Source: Flavobacteriaceae bacterium PS02337
Lineage (GTDB): Bacteria > Bacteroidota > Bacteroidia > Flavobacteriales > Flavobacteriaceae
Direction: 5' to 3'
Length of the DNA stretch: 64,000 bases
Assembly: GCA_029959285.1 (NCBI GenBank)
Contig: JASCOE010000017.1
Location: 34,666-98,665, forward strand
Below the pieces are notes generated by a model. It was not told where the DNA came from. It saw nothing but the letters and a program-made list of their open reading frames with translations, and made no database searches. How positions within the stretch are numbered: position 1 is the stretch's first letter; each line of letters opens with the position of its first letter. A program made the translations under genes and the position numbers. This document shows positions 51,516-61,681 of the stretch, one piece after another.

Positions 51516-52337
51516 AGAAAACAAAAGCAAAACAAACCTTCGCTTATTTCCTCAATTTTGAATAAGAAAAACAACCATAGTCGCAATAACAAAAAAGCCT
51601 CTTTTATAAGGAAAGAGTTTTACAAAAAAATCATAATCATAGGATTATGTATAATTCCGATTGTTTTATTTGCAGACAATAAAGGAACATTTAGACTTGT
51701 TCCTTTACCATTCTTTCTATATGGAATGTATCAATTATTACAAATTGTTGCAATTTCACAGCTTATTATAGATGACTTTTTTCCTCCAAAGATATCTTAC
51801 GAAAAAAACACTAAACCAATTGACAAATTATTTTACTATTTCTCGAATACACTTTTTTTTATTAGCTTGATAGCTTTGTTGTTTGAAATCAGGAATTTTG
51901 ATAACACTATAAATGGTACAAAACTTTTTTGGACAGCAGGTGTCTTCGGAATTCTGGCAGCAATTATTACGACCATAATCTTAAAATTAACAACTCCAAG
52001 CGTTTATTATGAAAGTAAAAGAAGATATACTGTTCATTTTGGGCTTTTTATAGGATTTTTTTTAATATCTACCGCTTTGGCAAGTTTTGTAAACCATTAT
52101 TTTGCGAACCCAACAACTTTTTATAAAAATTTTAAAATAGAAAGCAAAAGTATTAGCGGTGGTAGATCTACTGAATACTTTTTCTATTTGAAAATGGAAA
52201 ATGGAGATAAAGAAAGGTTTTCTGTAGGGAAAACAAATTATAATAATTTTGAAGAAGGAGAAGAAATAAAACTTGGTCTGTTGAAAGGAAAACTTGGCTT
52301 TGATTATGTGGCAGGATTTAAAAAAATAAAGCAATAA
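51513..52337 (+). CDS. membrane protein of unknown function
   Basis: This protein of up to 274 residues has four membrane helices (about 38-56, 62-85, 110-130, 140-160), a fifth near 172-190, and a soluble C-terminal domain (TEYFFYLKMENGDKERFSVGKTNYNNFEEGEEI). No ATG is available in the N-terminal part; TTG at 51513 or 51558 are candidates, and the -7 element argues for 51558 or later. No family recognised. Confidence 0.6.
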   Translation: MRKQKQNKPSLISSILNKKNNHSRNNKKASFIRKEFYKKIIIIGLCIIPIVLFADNKGTFRLVPLPFFLYGMYQLLQIVAISQLIIDDFFPPKISYEKNTKPIDKLFYYFSNTLFFISLIALLFEIRNFDNTINGTKLFWTAGVFGILAAIITTIILKLTTPSVYYESKRRYTVHFGLFIGFFLISTALASFVNHYFANPTTFYKNFKIESKSISGGRSTEYFFYLKMENGDKERFSVGKTNYNNFEEGEEIKLGLLKGKLGFDYVAGFKKIKQ

Positions 52338-52354
52338 ATACTGAAAAACGGATA

Positions 52355-52798
52355 ATGCAAACCAATATTATTGAGATGAAATACATAAAAACATTCCTAC
52401 TATTTTATTTACTTGGTTTTTCTCCATTTTCTTGGGCAAAAACAGAAATAGATACGATTACAAATTGGCAGATCTACAAAGATTCAAAAGTGTTATTTCG
52501 TAGCAATGAGCGTGAATGTTATAAACTAACTGGAGTAGTAAAAAAGAAAGATAATTTTAAATCCTTAAAAATTGTTTTTTTTCGTGATACAAAATCATAT
52601 GGAAAACAAAAAATTACATTATTAAAAGGAGAAAAAGTTTTAATACAATTTGATTATGAAAATAGTGACGAATTAGAAATAAGTAAAAGTAAAATTCAAA
52701 ACCTATTTGAAAAAACGAAAGTAGATTTAACTATAATGTACTATGACAAAAGAGAACCGAAAGAAATATTATTGGGTTATTTAAGCTTAGAAAACTAA
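52355..52798 (+). CDS. exported protein of unknown function
   Basis: This 147-residue protein has a signal peptide (MKYIKTFLLFYLLGFSPFSWAK, from the second Met at 52376) and a small beta-rich mature part with SLKIVFFRDTKSYGKQKITLLKGEKVLIQF. It is 17 bp behind the membrane protein gene on the same strand. No family recognised. Confidence 0.6.
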   Translation: MQTNIIEMKYIKTFLLFYLLGFSPFSWAKTEIDTITNWQIYKDSKVLFRSNERECYKLTGVVKKKDNFKSLKIVFFRDTKSYGKQKITLLKGEKVLIQFDYENSDELEISKSKIQNLFEKTKVDLTIMYYDKREPKEILLGYLSLEN

Positions 52799-52863
52799 AC
52801 TTTAATAATCTATCAATTGACATCAGAAAAAGCAGAAATCATTAATAACAAAAAAACCAAAAA

Positions 52864-53322
52864 ATGAAAAAACTCAATACCATAATTCTTATGATATGCT
52901 TTACAACAGTATCATTTGGACAAAGCACGACCAAGACCGTTAAATCGCAAATAAAACAATTAATTATTGAATCTTTTGATGAAATCTGGTCGAAATTAGA
53001 CTCTAAAAACATTGATAAATACTACACAAAAGATTTTCTTCTCTTAGAAAATGGAGAAATATGGAACAATGATTCTATAGCAAAATATTTAGACAAGGCT
53101 ATACTCGAAAAACCAATTCCAAATCGAGTGAATTCTATTGAAGTTATTGAAATTAAGATCTTAAACAAAATGGCTTGGATTGCATACAAAAACCAAGCTG
53201 TATTTTCATTCGACAATAAAAAAACTAAAAAAGTGTATTGGCTAGAAAGTGCGACCGCAATTTTAACAAAAAACGGATGGAAATTAGAGATGTTACATTC
53301 TACCAGAATGAAAGATGAATAA
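52864..53322 (+). CDS. exported SnoaL/DUF4440-like protein
   Basis: This 152-residue protein has a signal peptide (about 1-19, VSFGQS), then an NTF2-like domain: IKQLIIESFDEIWSKLDSKNIDKYYTKDFLLLENGEIWNN and the closing strands WLESATAILTKNGWKLEMLHST. These are the features of the DUF4440 group. The ligand or function is unknown. A strong terminator follows. Confidence 0.85.
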   Translation: MKKLNTIILMICFTTVSFGQSTTKTVKSQIKQLIIESFDEIWSKLDSKNIDKYYTKDFLLLENGEIWNNDSIAKYLDKAILEKPIPNRVNSIEVIEIKILNKMAWIAYKNQAVFSFDNKKTKKVYWLESATAILTKNGWKLEMLHSTRMKDE

Positions 53323-53384
53323 AAACAATTTAATGCATCAGTTCAAAAAGTATATGAAACATGCTAATCTTAAAGACAAAATAT

Positions 53385-53420
53385 AAAAAAAGCTGTCTAT
53401 TATTTTAGACAGCTTTTTTG
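53385..53420 (+). terminator. terminator after the DUF4440-like gene
   Basis: AAAAAAGCTGTCTA and TAGACAGCTTTTTT pair perfectly around a 6-base loop with a T run. Confidence 0.93.
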
Positions 53421-53519
53421 TGATTCATAATTAACGTATTAATCAAAATCAATTAGAAATGACAAATACGGCTCCTTTTCAGAATACCGTATTTATCAAA
53501 CTAATTCAAATTCTAACTT

Positions 53520-54041
53520 TTATAAACTTGCTTTTACTTCACCGCAAGTCAGCATATTTTTTGGATAATATGGATTTTTAATTTCCTTGCTATCACTTGT
53601 CCAAACTGCGCCTGTCATTGGGCAAACTTGTAAATATAGGGTTGCATCGGCTGCTTTAAATTTTGAAGCCTGTTCCCAGTATTTAACAGAAAGGGTTTCA
53701 AAAACTTTACGCTGTTTATTGATATTTTTATTCGCGATAAGCTGATCTGCTAATGCTATAATTTCTGTTCTTGATGTTGTTGCTTCGTTCATTTTTTCAA
53801 GACTTAATTTTTTAAACCTGAAATTCTTCAACGAGTTTTTTAATGCTTCTGCATTTTTTGCAACAGCAAGACTATCTGAAACTAAAAAACTATTTTTAAG
53901 AGCCAGATAACTTTTTGTGATTTCTTTTTTCTGTGCTTCTCTCTTTTCTACCAAGTCAGGAGTTACTTCTTCTTTTGATGTTAATTGAGCTTGTGCAAAT
54001 GCGCTTAAGAAAAGAAATGCCAGAACTACTAATTTTTTCAT
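53520..54041 (-). CDS. exported DUF3347-type protein
   Basis: This 173-residue protein has a signal peptide (about 1-19, SAFAQAQ) and a helical middle (SYLALKNSFLVSDSLAVAKNAEALKNSL, TTSRTEIIALADQLI), then the C-terminal VCPMTGAVWTSDSKEIKNPYYPKNMLTCGEV, the Cys-rich signature of the DUF3347 group. In relatives the Cys and Met residues of this motif are thought to bind copper; this is from memory. It overlaps the metalloprotease gene by 4 bp (ATGA), so it is the last gene of the SusCD operon. Confidence 0.85.
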   Translation of the reverse strand: MKKLVVLAFLFLSAFAQAQLTSKEEVTPDLVEKREAQKKEITKSYLALKNSFLVSDSLAVAKNAEALKNSLKNFRFKKLSLEKMNEATTSRTEIIALADQLIANKNINKQRKVFETLSVKYWEQASKFKAADATLYLQVCPMTGAVWTSDSKEIKNPYYPKNMLTCGEVKASL

Positions 54042-56473
54042 GATGTAGGTTTATCTAATTTTGTAATAATTTTTTCGATGTCAATCAAAATACTTTCATA
54101 ATGGTCTTTGCTTAATCCTGTAGTTCCATTCATAAGTTTTGTAACATCTGCTTTTAATTTTAAAAGATGCTGTTTCCCGTATAAATTTACATCACTACGT
54201 TGTGCCGTATTGGCTGCTTTACCAGGCTCTAGTTCTTTTGGTAATAAAAGCATTCCTAGTTTTTCTACATAACTACGCTGCAAACTTCTTCTGTAAAAAT
54301 CTTGTTTTTCATCTCCACTGAATTTTACCCAAACCGTTTGTTGCAAATCATTTAAAAATTCTGGAACTGTATAAGCACCTTCAAACTGTATTGCTTTTAC
54401 GCTGATATTGTAAAGCATTCCAGAGCTTAAAAGCATATTTAAAACCTGATTCTGCTGATCTGCTATTTGGTCTGCTGTTTTCAACGGAATTAGCTGTTCA
54501 ATTTCCTTTGGATACATCCATAAAGGCGCTACAAACAATTGTCTTCCAACATAATCAATCGCTGCCTTTACTTTTGCTTTTGGAATTGGCTGATATATTG
54601 TGCCTTTTTCATCAACAGTTCTTTTAGTAACATAATTATTACCAATATTTTTCAATACATGATACAAATAGCGGCTATATTGTAATACAACTGCTTTATG
54701 CATATCTGATAAATTATCGTAAGCATCGTTTGGCTGATACGTCCATTGAACTAGATTTGGAACTACTCGCTTAAGATTTTTAATTCCGTAATCGCTCGCC
54801 AAAACTGAATCATCGCCAAGATCTTCTGCCTGACTTCTAGGATCTTCGTCTTTTCCTTCACCTCCAAACCATAATTTTGGATTTGCTGTTAAACTATCTG
54901 TTGTCAATTTAGCAAGAGTTTTTTCTTCTTCAAACTCATCTTTAGCATTTGGATAATATTTGTATCCCCATTGAACTGCCCATTTATCGTACATTCCGAT
55001 TCGCGGATAAATCCCTTTCGAACTAATATTATCTTCTGGTTGTGCTACGTAATTAAAGCGAGCATAATCCATAATAGAAACCGTATGTCCATTTGCTTCA
55101 ACCCATTTTTTATCACGAAGTTTTTCTACAGGCGTTGCACTGCTCGCTCCCATGTTGTGGCGTAAACCAATTGTATGTCCAATTTCATGAGAAGAAACAA
55201 AACGAATTAATTGTCCCATTAATTCATCATCTAAATGCATTTTTCTTGCTCTTGGATCTAAAGGTCCGGCTTGAATCATATACCATCTCTGAACTAATTT
55301 CATCACATTATGATACCAGCCAACGTGGCTTTCCATAATTTCTCCACTTCTCGGATCACTTATTCTTGGTCCGTAAGCATTTGGGGTTTCAGAAGCTAAA
55401 TATCTTACTACAGAATATCTTGCATCTTCTAAACTCATCGTTTTATCGTCTTCTGGCCATTCTTTTCCGACAATCGCATTTTTGAAACCAGCGGCTTCAA
55501 AAGCTTTCTGCCAATCGTTAATACCAGCAATTAAATAAGGTCTCCATTTTTTTGGCGTTGCAGGATCGATGTAATAAACAATTTGTTTCTTTGGTTCAAC
55601 TAATTCGCCTCTTAGGTATTTTTTGATGTCTTTTTCTTTAGGCTCTAAACGATAACGTTGAATAATGAATTTTTTCTGCGCACGTTGCTCATCATCATCA
55701 AACAAAACATATTTATTGGCAAAGTAACCCACTCTTTCATCAGAAAAACGTTTACGCATAGGCGTTTTCGGAAGAAGCACAATTGAAGTGTTTAATCTCA
55801 ATGTAACGCTTCCGCTGCTCGCTGTAGAACTTGTATACGTTTTTGTTGTTTTGACTTCAATATTAATTGGATACGTATCTATATTTTCAACAAAAGATTT
55901 ATCGTCAGCAAGTGAGTTTAATTTTTTTTCAGTTTTCTCTGTACTTCCAATAGAAAACATCGCATTATCTTTTTTGAATGCATCGGTAACATCTATTACA
56001 ACTTCCCCAGTATCAGGATTGGTTGTTTTTATTGGAAAAGCCGCCACAATCGGATTTTCGTTACTTCCTGCCAACGCTTTTGCAAGCATTGAATCGGAAG
56101 AACGAACATCTTGCTTGTATTGTAATGATCTCAAATAAACGGTGTTATTAGATCCTTTTTCAAAGTAAATAGTTTGCTCGTTGGCTTTTTCTCCACCAAA
56201 AATTCCCATCCCTTCTGGCGTAGATAAATATCGGGTTACCACCAACATATATCGATTAAATAAAGTATTTGGAATTTGAAAGTAATACTTCGTATCGACC
56301 TGACTAATTGTAAAAAGACCTGATTTGTTTTTAGCTTTATCGGTAATGACTTTGTTGTAAGCCATCATTCCTTTCGGTTGAGTACTTGTGCTATCGGCTT
56401 TCTTTTCTGGAGTTTGAGCAAAACCATGCTGACCAACAGCCAGCATGATTAGCATTATAAATAGTTTTTTCAT
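54038..56473 (-). CDS. zinc-dependent metalloprotease (DUF5117/DUF5118 type)
   Basis: This 811-residue exported protein has a signal peptide (about 1-19, QHGFAQT) and the zinc site SSHEIGHTIGLRHNMG (HExxHxxGxxH, about 428-443) with MDYARFNYVA after it as in the metzincin Met-turn region. The N-terminal half contains the DUF5118 and DUF5117 patterns (GLFTISQVDTKYYFQIP, LYLRSLQYKQD). Such proteases are part of SusC/SusD loci in Bacteroidota. Five bases separate it from the SusD gene, and it would cleave protein or peptide substrates outside the cell or in the periplasm. Confidence 0.92.
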   Translation of the reverse strand: MKKLFIMLIMLAVGQHGFAQTPEKKADSTSTQPKGMMAYNKVITDKAKNKSGLFTISQVDTKYYFQIPNTLFNRYMLVVTRYLSTPEGMGIFGGEKANEQTIYFEKGSNNTVYLRSLQYKQDVRSSDSMLAKALAGSNENPIVAAFPIKTTNPDTGEVVIDVTDAFKKDNAMFSIGSTEKTEKKLNSLADDKSFVENIDTYPINIEVKTTKTYTSSTASSGSVTLRLNTSIVLLPKTPMRKRFSDERVGYFANKYVLFDDDEQRAQKKFIIQRYRLEPKEKDIKKYLRGELVEPKKQIVYYIDPATPKKWRPYLIAGINDWQKAFEAAGFKNAIVGKEWPEDDKTMSLEDARYSVVRYLASETPNAYGPRISDPRSGEIMESHVGWYHNVMKLVQRWYMIQAGPLDPRARKMHLDDELMGQLIRFVSSHEIGHTIGLRHNMGASSATPVEKLRDKKWVEANGHTVSIMDYARFNYVAQPEDNISSKGIYPRIGMYDKWAVQWGYKYYPNAKDEFEEEKTLAKLTTDSLTANPKLWFGGEGKDEDPRSQAEDLGDDSVLASDYGIKNLKRVVPNLVQWTYQPNDAYDNLSDMHKAVVLQYSRYLYHVLKNIGNNYVTKRTVDEKGTIYQPIPKAKVKAAIDYVGRQLFVAPLWMYPKEIEQLIPLKTADQIADQQNQVLNMLLSSGMLYNISVKAIQFEGAYTVPEFLNDLQQTVWVKFSGDEKQDFYRRSLQRSYVEKLGMLLLPKELEPGKAANTAQRSDVNLYGKQHLLKLKADVTKLMNGTTGLSKDHYESILIDIEKIITKLDKPTS

Positions 56474-56478
56474 CGGAA

Positions 56479-57903
56479 TTAAAACGGAACTTTCTCGTCT
56501 GTGTTTAATGTAAGTTTTGGATTCTTTGTTAATGCACTTAATGGAAAAGGTACAATGTATAATCTAGAATTTGGCTGTAAAGTATAGGTCTTTTGTGGAA
56601 CTGTTTTATTTACGATTGGAAATACTCTTGTAACCGTTTTGGCATATTCTGTTTCCGTATTTAATCTTTTTAAGTCAAAAAATCGATTAAATCCTAAAAG
56701 CAATTCTTTTCTACGTTCGTTTATAACCAATTGCATTGTTTCTTTTCTTGTCGCTGGAACAGTTAAATTTACAGTTCCTGATACAATACGTTTTGCTCTT
56801 AATTTATTTAGAACATCAACAGCTTCAGCAAGTTTATTATCTCTTGCATAACATTCAGCCAAAATTAAATATACTTCAGGTGTTTTCATTCCAACTGTCG
56901 GATAGAAAAATCTTGTGTATTGCGTTGCCCAATATGCCGTATTTGAACCTATATCTAAATTGGTTGCACTTGTAGAGTTGAAAAACAAATTGAAACGTGC
57001 ATCGTTAGTTCCGAATAAAGTTCTCAATTCTGGACTGATGATGTAGCTTTGCGCGAAGTTCATTTCATTATAACCAGTCATGTACATATAACTCAAAACT
57101 TCTACATTATTTGCAGCTGGAACAGCTACAGCCGTTGGTCCGCCTTGAGCGTTATATGCTACTAAATCAAATATCTGATTATTATAACTCAATGATTTTT
57201 CTGCAGCCGCTTGTGCTTGAGCAATTTCGCGTTTAAACAAATGAACTTTAGCTTTAAATGCATAAGCAAATGCTAACGAAGGATGATAAACGTCTGCTGG
57301 TTTTTCTTTAATATAAGGTAATGCTTCTTCGATATCCTTTTGAATAAAATCGTAAACCTGTGCTACTGTAGATTTTGCAGGTTGTGCTTCTAAATCGAAT
57401 TTATCCATGATACAAATACCTCCATCTGTAGCTGCAGTTTGAGGATCGTAACCTTTAGCATAAGTATTAATCAATAAAAAGTGATCGTAAGCTCTGAAAA
57501 TTTTAGCTTCAGCTTTTGCCAATTGTTTAATGCTTTGATCTCCTTTACTATTATCAACTAACGAAATAATGGTATTCCATCGGTTGATATAAGTGTATGC
57601 TTGATTGTAAAAACTTGAACCTGTTAATAACGAAACACGATCTACACTTTCATCAAAAGTAAAATTAATGATATCAATGTTTGGAGTTCTTCCGATTACG
57701 TTGGCTTCTCTCATCCATTGATCGTCTGACAAATATTGAAAGTTATTAATTGGATAACCTCTATTTGGCAATGATACCAATTCAAGAAATTGTTCTGGAG
57801 TTTCTATAACTAGAGCTCCTTTTGGTGTAACATCGGTATAATCTTCGCAAGATGTTACGGTTAACATCATAAGCGACAGTAGTGTTATATATATATGTTT
57901 CAT
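56479..57903 (-). CDS. SusD/RagB-family outer-membrane lipoprotein
   Basis: This 474-residue protein has a lipoprotein signal (SLMMLTVTSC, Cys about 19) followed by the SusD fold: PEQFLELVSLPNRGYPIN, TYINRWNTIISLVDNS, AKAEAKIFRAYDHFLLINTYAKGY and the C-terminal KELLLGFNRFFDLKRLNTE. It caps the SusC transporter and helps to bind its substrate. It is 3 bp downstream of the SusC gene. Confidence 0.95.
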   Translation of the reverse strand: MKHIYITLLSLMMLTVTSCEDYTDVTPKGALVIETPEQFLELVSLPNRGYPINNFQYLSDDQWMREANVIGRTPNIDIINFTFDESVDRVSLLTGSSFYNQAYTYINRWNTIISLVDNSKGDQSIKQLAKAEAKIFRAYDHFLLINTYAKGYDPQTAATDGGICIMDKFDLEAQPAKSTVAQVYDFIQKDIEEALPYIKEKPADVYHPSLAFAYAFKAKVHLFKREIAQAQAAAEKSLSYNNQIFDLVAYNAQGGPTAVAVPAANNVEVLSYMYMTGYNEMNFAQSYIISPELRTLFGTNDARFNLFFNSTSATNLDIGSNTAYWATQYTRFFYPTVGMKTPEVYLILAECYARDNKLAEAVDVLNKLRAKRIVSGTVNLTVPATRKETMQLVINERRKELLLGFNRFFDLKRLNTETEYAKTVTRVFPIVNKTVPQKTYTLQPNSRLYIVPFPLSALTKNPKLTLNTDEKVPF

Positions 57904-57906
57904 TTT

Positions 57907-60900
57907 TTAAAGAGTAAGATTAAAGCCAAATAAATAGGTTTTTGGCGATGGTAAATTACGTGTTGCAGCATTTGCACTATAAACTTCTGGATCAATATGA
58001 TTTCCTGCAGCACTCCAATACCAAAGATTGTTTACCTGAAAAGTAAATTTTGCCGATGCCATTTTGATTTTGTTTGCAAAAGTCTTTGGCAGATTATAAC
58101 CTAATGAAATATTTCTAAGTTTAATGTAATCTCCATCTACAACATTCGCACTAGAATTTTTCCATTGACCACTTATAGTTGATGCATAATTTCTAATACT
58201 TTCATCAAAATCTACATATAAACGAGTATTGCCATTTCTATTTGTATCAGTATAACGATCTGCAATACCAGAAAGATTTACCAAATCAGATGACATATCA
58301 AAAGTTTCTTTACGCATTACATTTCCTCCAGAAAAAACAAATAAGAAATTCAAATCAAATTGTTTGTATGAAAATCGTTGCGAAAGTGAACCTGTATAAG
58401 TTGGCAATAAAGTTCCCATATTTACCAAAGCGTTAGGACTTGTAATAGATTTAATCGTAGTTGAAATTGGGTTTCCATTACTATCAAAAGTAATTGAAGG
58501 ATTTCCGTTTTCATCTAATACATACGGATATCCATTTACCATTCCGCCATATTTGTAGGCATATAAACTATTATACGCTTCATTTTCTATAAAATAATCT
58601 CCTGGTGAAGCCACATAAGACGTTGCTGTAGATTGAGCTCTTGTAACTTTTTTAACAGTCGTTTCGTTAAAAGCAAAGATTAAATTAGAAGCAACTCGGA
58701 AACTTCCATTGTTGTACCATTCAGAACCTAAACTAAATTCAATTCCTTTATTTAATAACGCTCCTGCATTAATTCTTCTTGTCAATGCTCCAACTGTAGG
58801 ATCTAAGTCTGTTGTAGCTAATAAATCACTACTATATTTGCGATAAACATCAATAGTACCATTTAACTTCGCGCGGAACAAACTATAATCTACACCTAAA
58901 TTCGTACTTTGAGTTTTTTCCCATCTCAACATCGGATTTGGCTGTGCGGTAATATTGGTATATTGTAAAGATTGATATAAATTATCGTTTCTTCTTGTAG
59001 CCGTAATATATGGAGTTGTAGTTTGATCAATGTTTCCATTAATACCATAGGTTGCTCTTAATTTTAGCATGCTAACCCATTTTACTTCTTTCATGAAATC
59101 CTCATTGCTGATATTCCAACCTAAACCTGCAGACCACAAAGGACGATTTTTATATTTTGGATCTACCCCAAACAAATCTGCTCGGTCAACACGATAACTT
59201 CCTGTTACATTATATTTAGATAAATAAGTATAACTAGCAGTACTAAAAACTGAAAAGTAACGGTGTAAAATTTCTTGTTGTGTTCTTCCTAAAGCTGCTA
59301 AAGTTCTGTTATTTCCATAAATGTAACTAGCAACTCCTGTCTGACTTAACGCAAGGTTATTTAGAACTGCAGAACTAAGCGTAACTGGATCGTAACCGTA
59401 TCTAAGTTGTTCTATACTTCTTGGAACAAAAGTTTCACGCATTTCAAAACCAGCTAATGCATTTATAGAATGTTTTCCATCAGCAAAATCTTGATTAAAA
59501 TCTAATTGATTTCTAAAAGAATAATTACTCGCCTGACTGCTTAATTGCTTGTATCGGCCTCCAGTCGAAAATCCATCTACATAAGTATACGCGTTTGTAG
59601 CTGGATTATATCCTGTTAGAGAATTAATAGCCATACGCATTTTATAAGAGTTAATATCGTAATATTGCTCATTATCGTTTTTTCTTACTTCGTATTGAAA
59701 TTGCGTATTAAAACTTAATCCTCTCCAAAGTTTAGCTTTTATGTTAGCAAAAGTTCTTAAACTTAATGAATTCTGTTTTTCAATACCTTCTTGAAGCGCA
59801 TTCAAAACATTAAATTGAGTTGATTTAAACCCGCTTAAACCTGCTAATTTTCTAGCTACGTACGGGTTAATAATACTCCCAGAAGTAAAACCGTCGCTAA
59901 TTCCAACAAATGGCGATATTACAAGATCACCGTTGTCGTCGGTGATACGTTCGTATCTTTTTTGAATATCATAATTACTATAACTAGAATCTGTAACATC
60001 ATCATTACTGTACGTTCCATTTACTCCAAATGTTGCATTTAACCAATCGTTTAATTGAAAACTGCTTTTTGCATAAAGATTAAATGCACGACTGTTATTG
60101 TATTTAATACGATTTTTTGATTCATCATAATTTATCGAAACATAAGTATTTTGTCTGCTTGTACTTCCAGAAAATGCGATATTATATCTTTGTCTTAATT
60201 CATTCTGCCATACATTATCACGATAATCTTTAATGTAATCGTTCTTTCTCCATTGAGCAACCGTAGAATTGTAATCTGCATTATTAATAACACCTTCCTC
60301 CAAATCTCTATTAAGTTGATAAAGCGGACTGTAATATTTCATACTACTATTTCCAATATCTCCATAACCACTAAACATACTAGCAGTATTAGCAAATCTT
60401 GCTCTTTCTCTATTGTAAACTGCTTGTTCAAGATCGATTAAATCGCTTGTTGAAGCATAATTCATGTCTCCTAAATTTGGTTTATTAGCAATAAAGAAAT
60501 CTGAATTGATACTAACTTTTAATTTACCATTTCCTTTTTTTGTAGTTAAAACAATAATACCGTTTGCAGCTCTTGAGCCATAAATGGAAGCCGCAGCCGC
60601 ATCTTTAAGAACATCAACACTTTCAATATCATACGGATTAATTTCATCTAAAGTCAATTCACTAGGCAAACCATCTATTACGATAAGCGGACTATATCCA
60701 ACTTGATTAGAAAAAGTTCCCATACCACGCAATATAGGTTTATCAGCTGCCGCACCACTAGGATTTTTTTGAAACATTAAACCTGCTACACGACCTTCTA
60801 ATGCACTTGACAAACTAGAGTTGATATTTTCGTTTAATGTTTTTTCATCCACTTTAGTTATGGCACCAGTAAAATTACTTCTTGCAATAGTTTGAAAACC

Positions 60901-61548
60901 AGTAACTACAACCTCTTTCATTGCCGCAACTTTGTCTTCAACAATAAGTGTTAAATCTGTGCGTCCATTAATTGCAATCGATTTTTTTTCAATAGTTAAT
61001 CCTGTGCAATCAAGAATACCGTTAGAAGGAGCTTTTTCAAAAGAAAAACTACCATCAAAATCAGTTACAGCAATTCGGTTTGTTCCCCAAATAGTTACCG
61101 ATACACCAGGAAAAGGTTCATTTCTATTATTTACGACCTTTCCTCGTATATCGATTAATCCGTTTCCCCGCTCCTCTTCTTTTGGATTTGAAGCAGTTAC
61201 CACAATAGTCTGATTGGTAAGTGTGTATTTTAAGTTTTGGTTTCTAAAAACTTGATTTAGAGTTTCATTCAAAGATGAATTCTTTACGCTAATAGTTACA
61301 TTTTTAGAATCTTTCAGCAATTTTTGCGTATAGAAAACTTCATAATTTGCCTGTTTAGAAATTTCTTTTAAAACTTTTTCTAATGGTGCATCCTTAAAAT
61401 TAATAGAAATGCTTTGAGCTTGTACTGAGAAACTGCACAATAGCATAAACATCAAACATAACGACCATAAATTAGTCGAAAAATTAATTTTTGGGATCTT
61501 TTTTTTAAGTTTTTTGTAAGGTTTTTTTGGTTGTAAATTTAATTTCAT
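57907..61548 (-). CDS. SusC/RagA-family TonB-linked outer membrane transporter with STN domain
   Basis: I start at the ATG at 61548 (MKLNLQPKKPYKK, 1213 residues); the frame is open for nine more codons upstream. After the signal sequence (about residues 25-47) come an STN domain (about 49-120, ISINFKDAPLEKVLKEISKQ), a CarboxypepD_reg-like domain (about 134-215), the plug (AAAASIYGSRAANGIIVLTTKKG) and the barrel ending in a Phe-rich strand (LFGFNLTL). The STN domain is the part that signals to FecR-type anti-sigma factors, which fits the sigma/FecR genes upstream. Its substrate is likely a peptide, given the protease gene in the same operon. Confidence 0.95.
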   Translation of the reverse strand: MKLNLQPKKPYKKLKKKIPKINFSTNLWSLCLMFMLLCSFSVQAQSISINFKDAPLEKVLKEISKQANYEVFYTQKLLKDSKNVTISVKNSSLNETLNQVFRNQNLKYTLTNQTIVVTASNPKEEERGNGLIDIRGKVVNNRNEPFPGVSVTIWGTNRIAVTDFDGSFSFEKAPSNGILDCTGLTIEKKSIAINGRTDLTLIVEDKVAAMKEVVVTGFQTIARSNFTGAITKVDEKTLNENINSSLSSALEGRVAGLMFQKNPSGAAADKPILRGMGTFSNQVGYSPLIVIDGLPSELTLDEINPYDIESVDVLKDAAAASIYGSRAANGIIVLTTKKGNGKLKVSINSDFFIANKPNLGDMNYASTSDLIDLEQAVYNRERARFANTASMFSGYGDIGNSSMKYYSPLYQLNRDLEEGVINNADYNSTVAQWRKNDYIKDYRDNVWQNELRQRYNIAFSGSTSRQNTYVSINYDESKNRIKYNNSRAFNLYAKSSFQLNDWLNATFGVNGTYSNDDVTDSSYSNYDIQKRYERITDDNGDLVISPFVGISDGFTSGSIINPYVARKLAGLSGFKSTQFNVLNALQEGIEKQNSLSLRTFANIKAKLWRGLSFNTQFQYEVRKNDNEQYYDINSYKMRMAINSLTGYNPATNAYTYVDGFSTGGRYKQLSSQASNYSFRNQLDFNQDFADGKHSINALAGFEMRETFVPRSIEQLRYGYDPVTLSSAVLNNLALSQTGVASYIYGNNRTLAALGRTQQEILHRYFSVFSTASYTYLSKYNVTGSYRVDRADLFGVDPKYKNRPLWSAGLGWNISNEDFMKEVKWVSMLKLRATYGINGNIDQTTTPYITATRRNDNLYQSLQYTNITAQPNPMLRWEKTQSTNLGVDYSLFRAKLNGTIDVYRKYSSDLLATTDLDPTVGALTRRINAGALLNKGIEFSLGSEWYNNGSFRVASNLIFAFNETTVKKVTRAQSTATSYVASPGDYFIENEAYNSLYAYKYGGMVNGYPYVLDENGNPSITFDSNGNPISTTIKSITSPNALVNMGTLLPTYTGSLSQRFSYKQFDLNFLFVFSGGNVMRKETFDMSSDLVNLSGIADRYTDTNRNGNTRLYVDFDESIRNYASTISGQWKNSSANVVDGDYIKLRNISLGYNLPKTFANKIKMASAKFTFQVNNLWYWSAAGNHIDPEVYSANAATRNLPSPKTYLFGFNLTL

Positions 61549-61612
61549 ACATTTACATTGGTTATAGTTAAACAATAGTGGACAACTTATATTGGCTATA
61601 AACTTTTATAAC

Positions 61613-61641
61613 AACCAGAAGCATCGCAACTGCCTCTGGTT
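61613..61641 (-). terminator. hairpin between fecR and susC-type genes
   Basis: AACCAGAAGCA and TGCCTCTGGTT pair around a 7-base loop, with one pair that is a G-T wobble only when read on the minus strand. That favours use in the minus-strand transcript, as a partial terminator or attenuator between the regulatory and transport genes; the T tract on that strand is weak. Confidence 0.45.
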
Positions 61642-61681
61642 TTTTAGTTTATAGACTCAATATAATCGGGTAAATTTAAAT

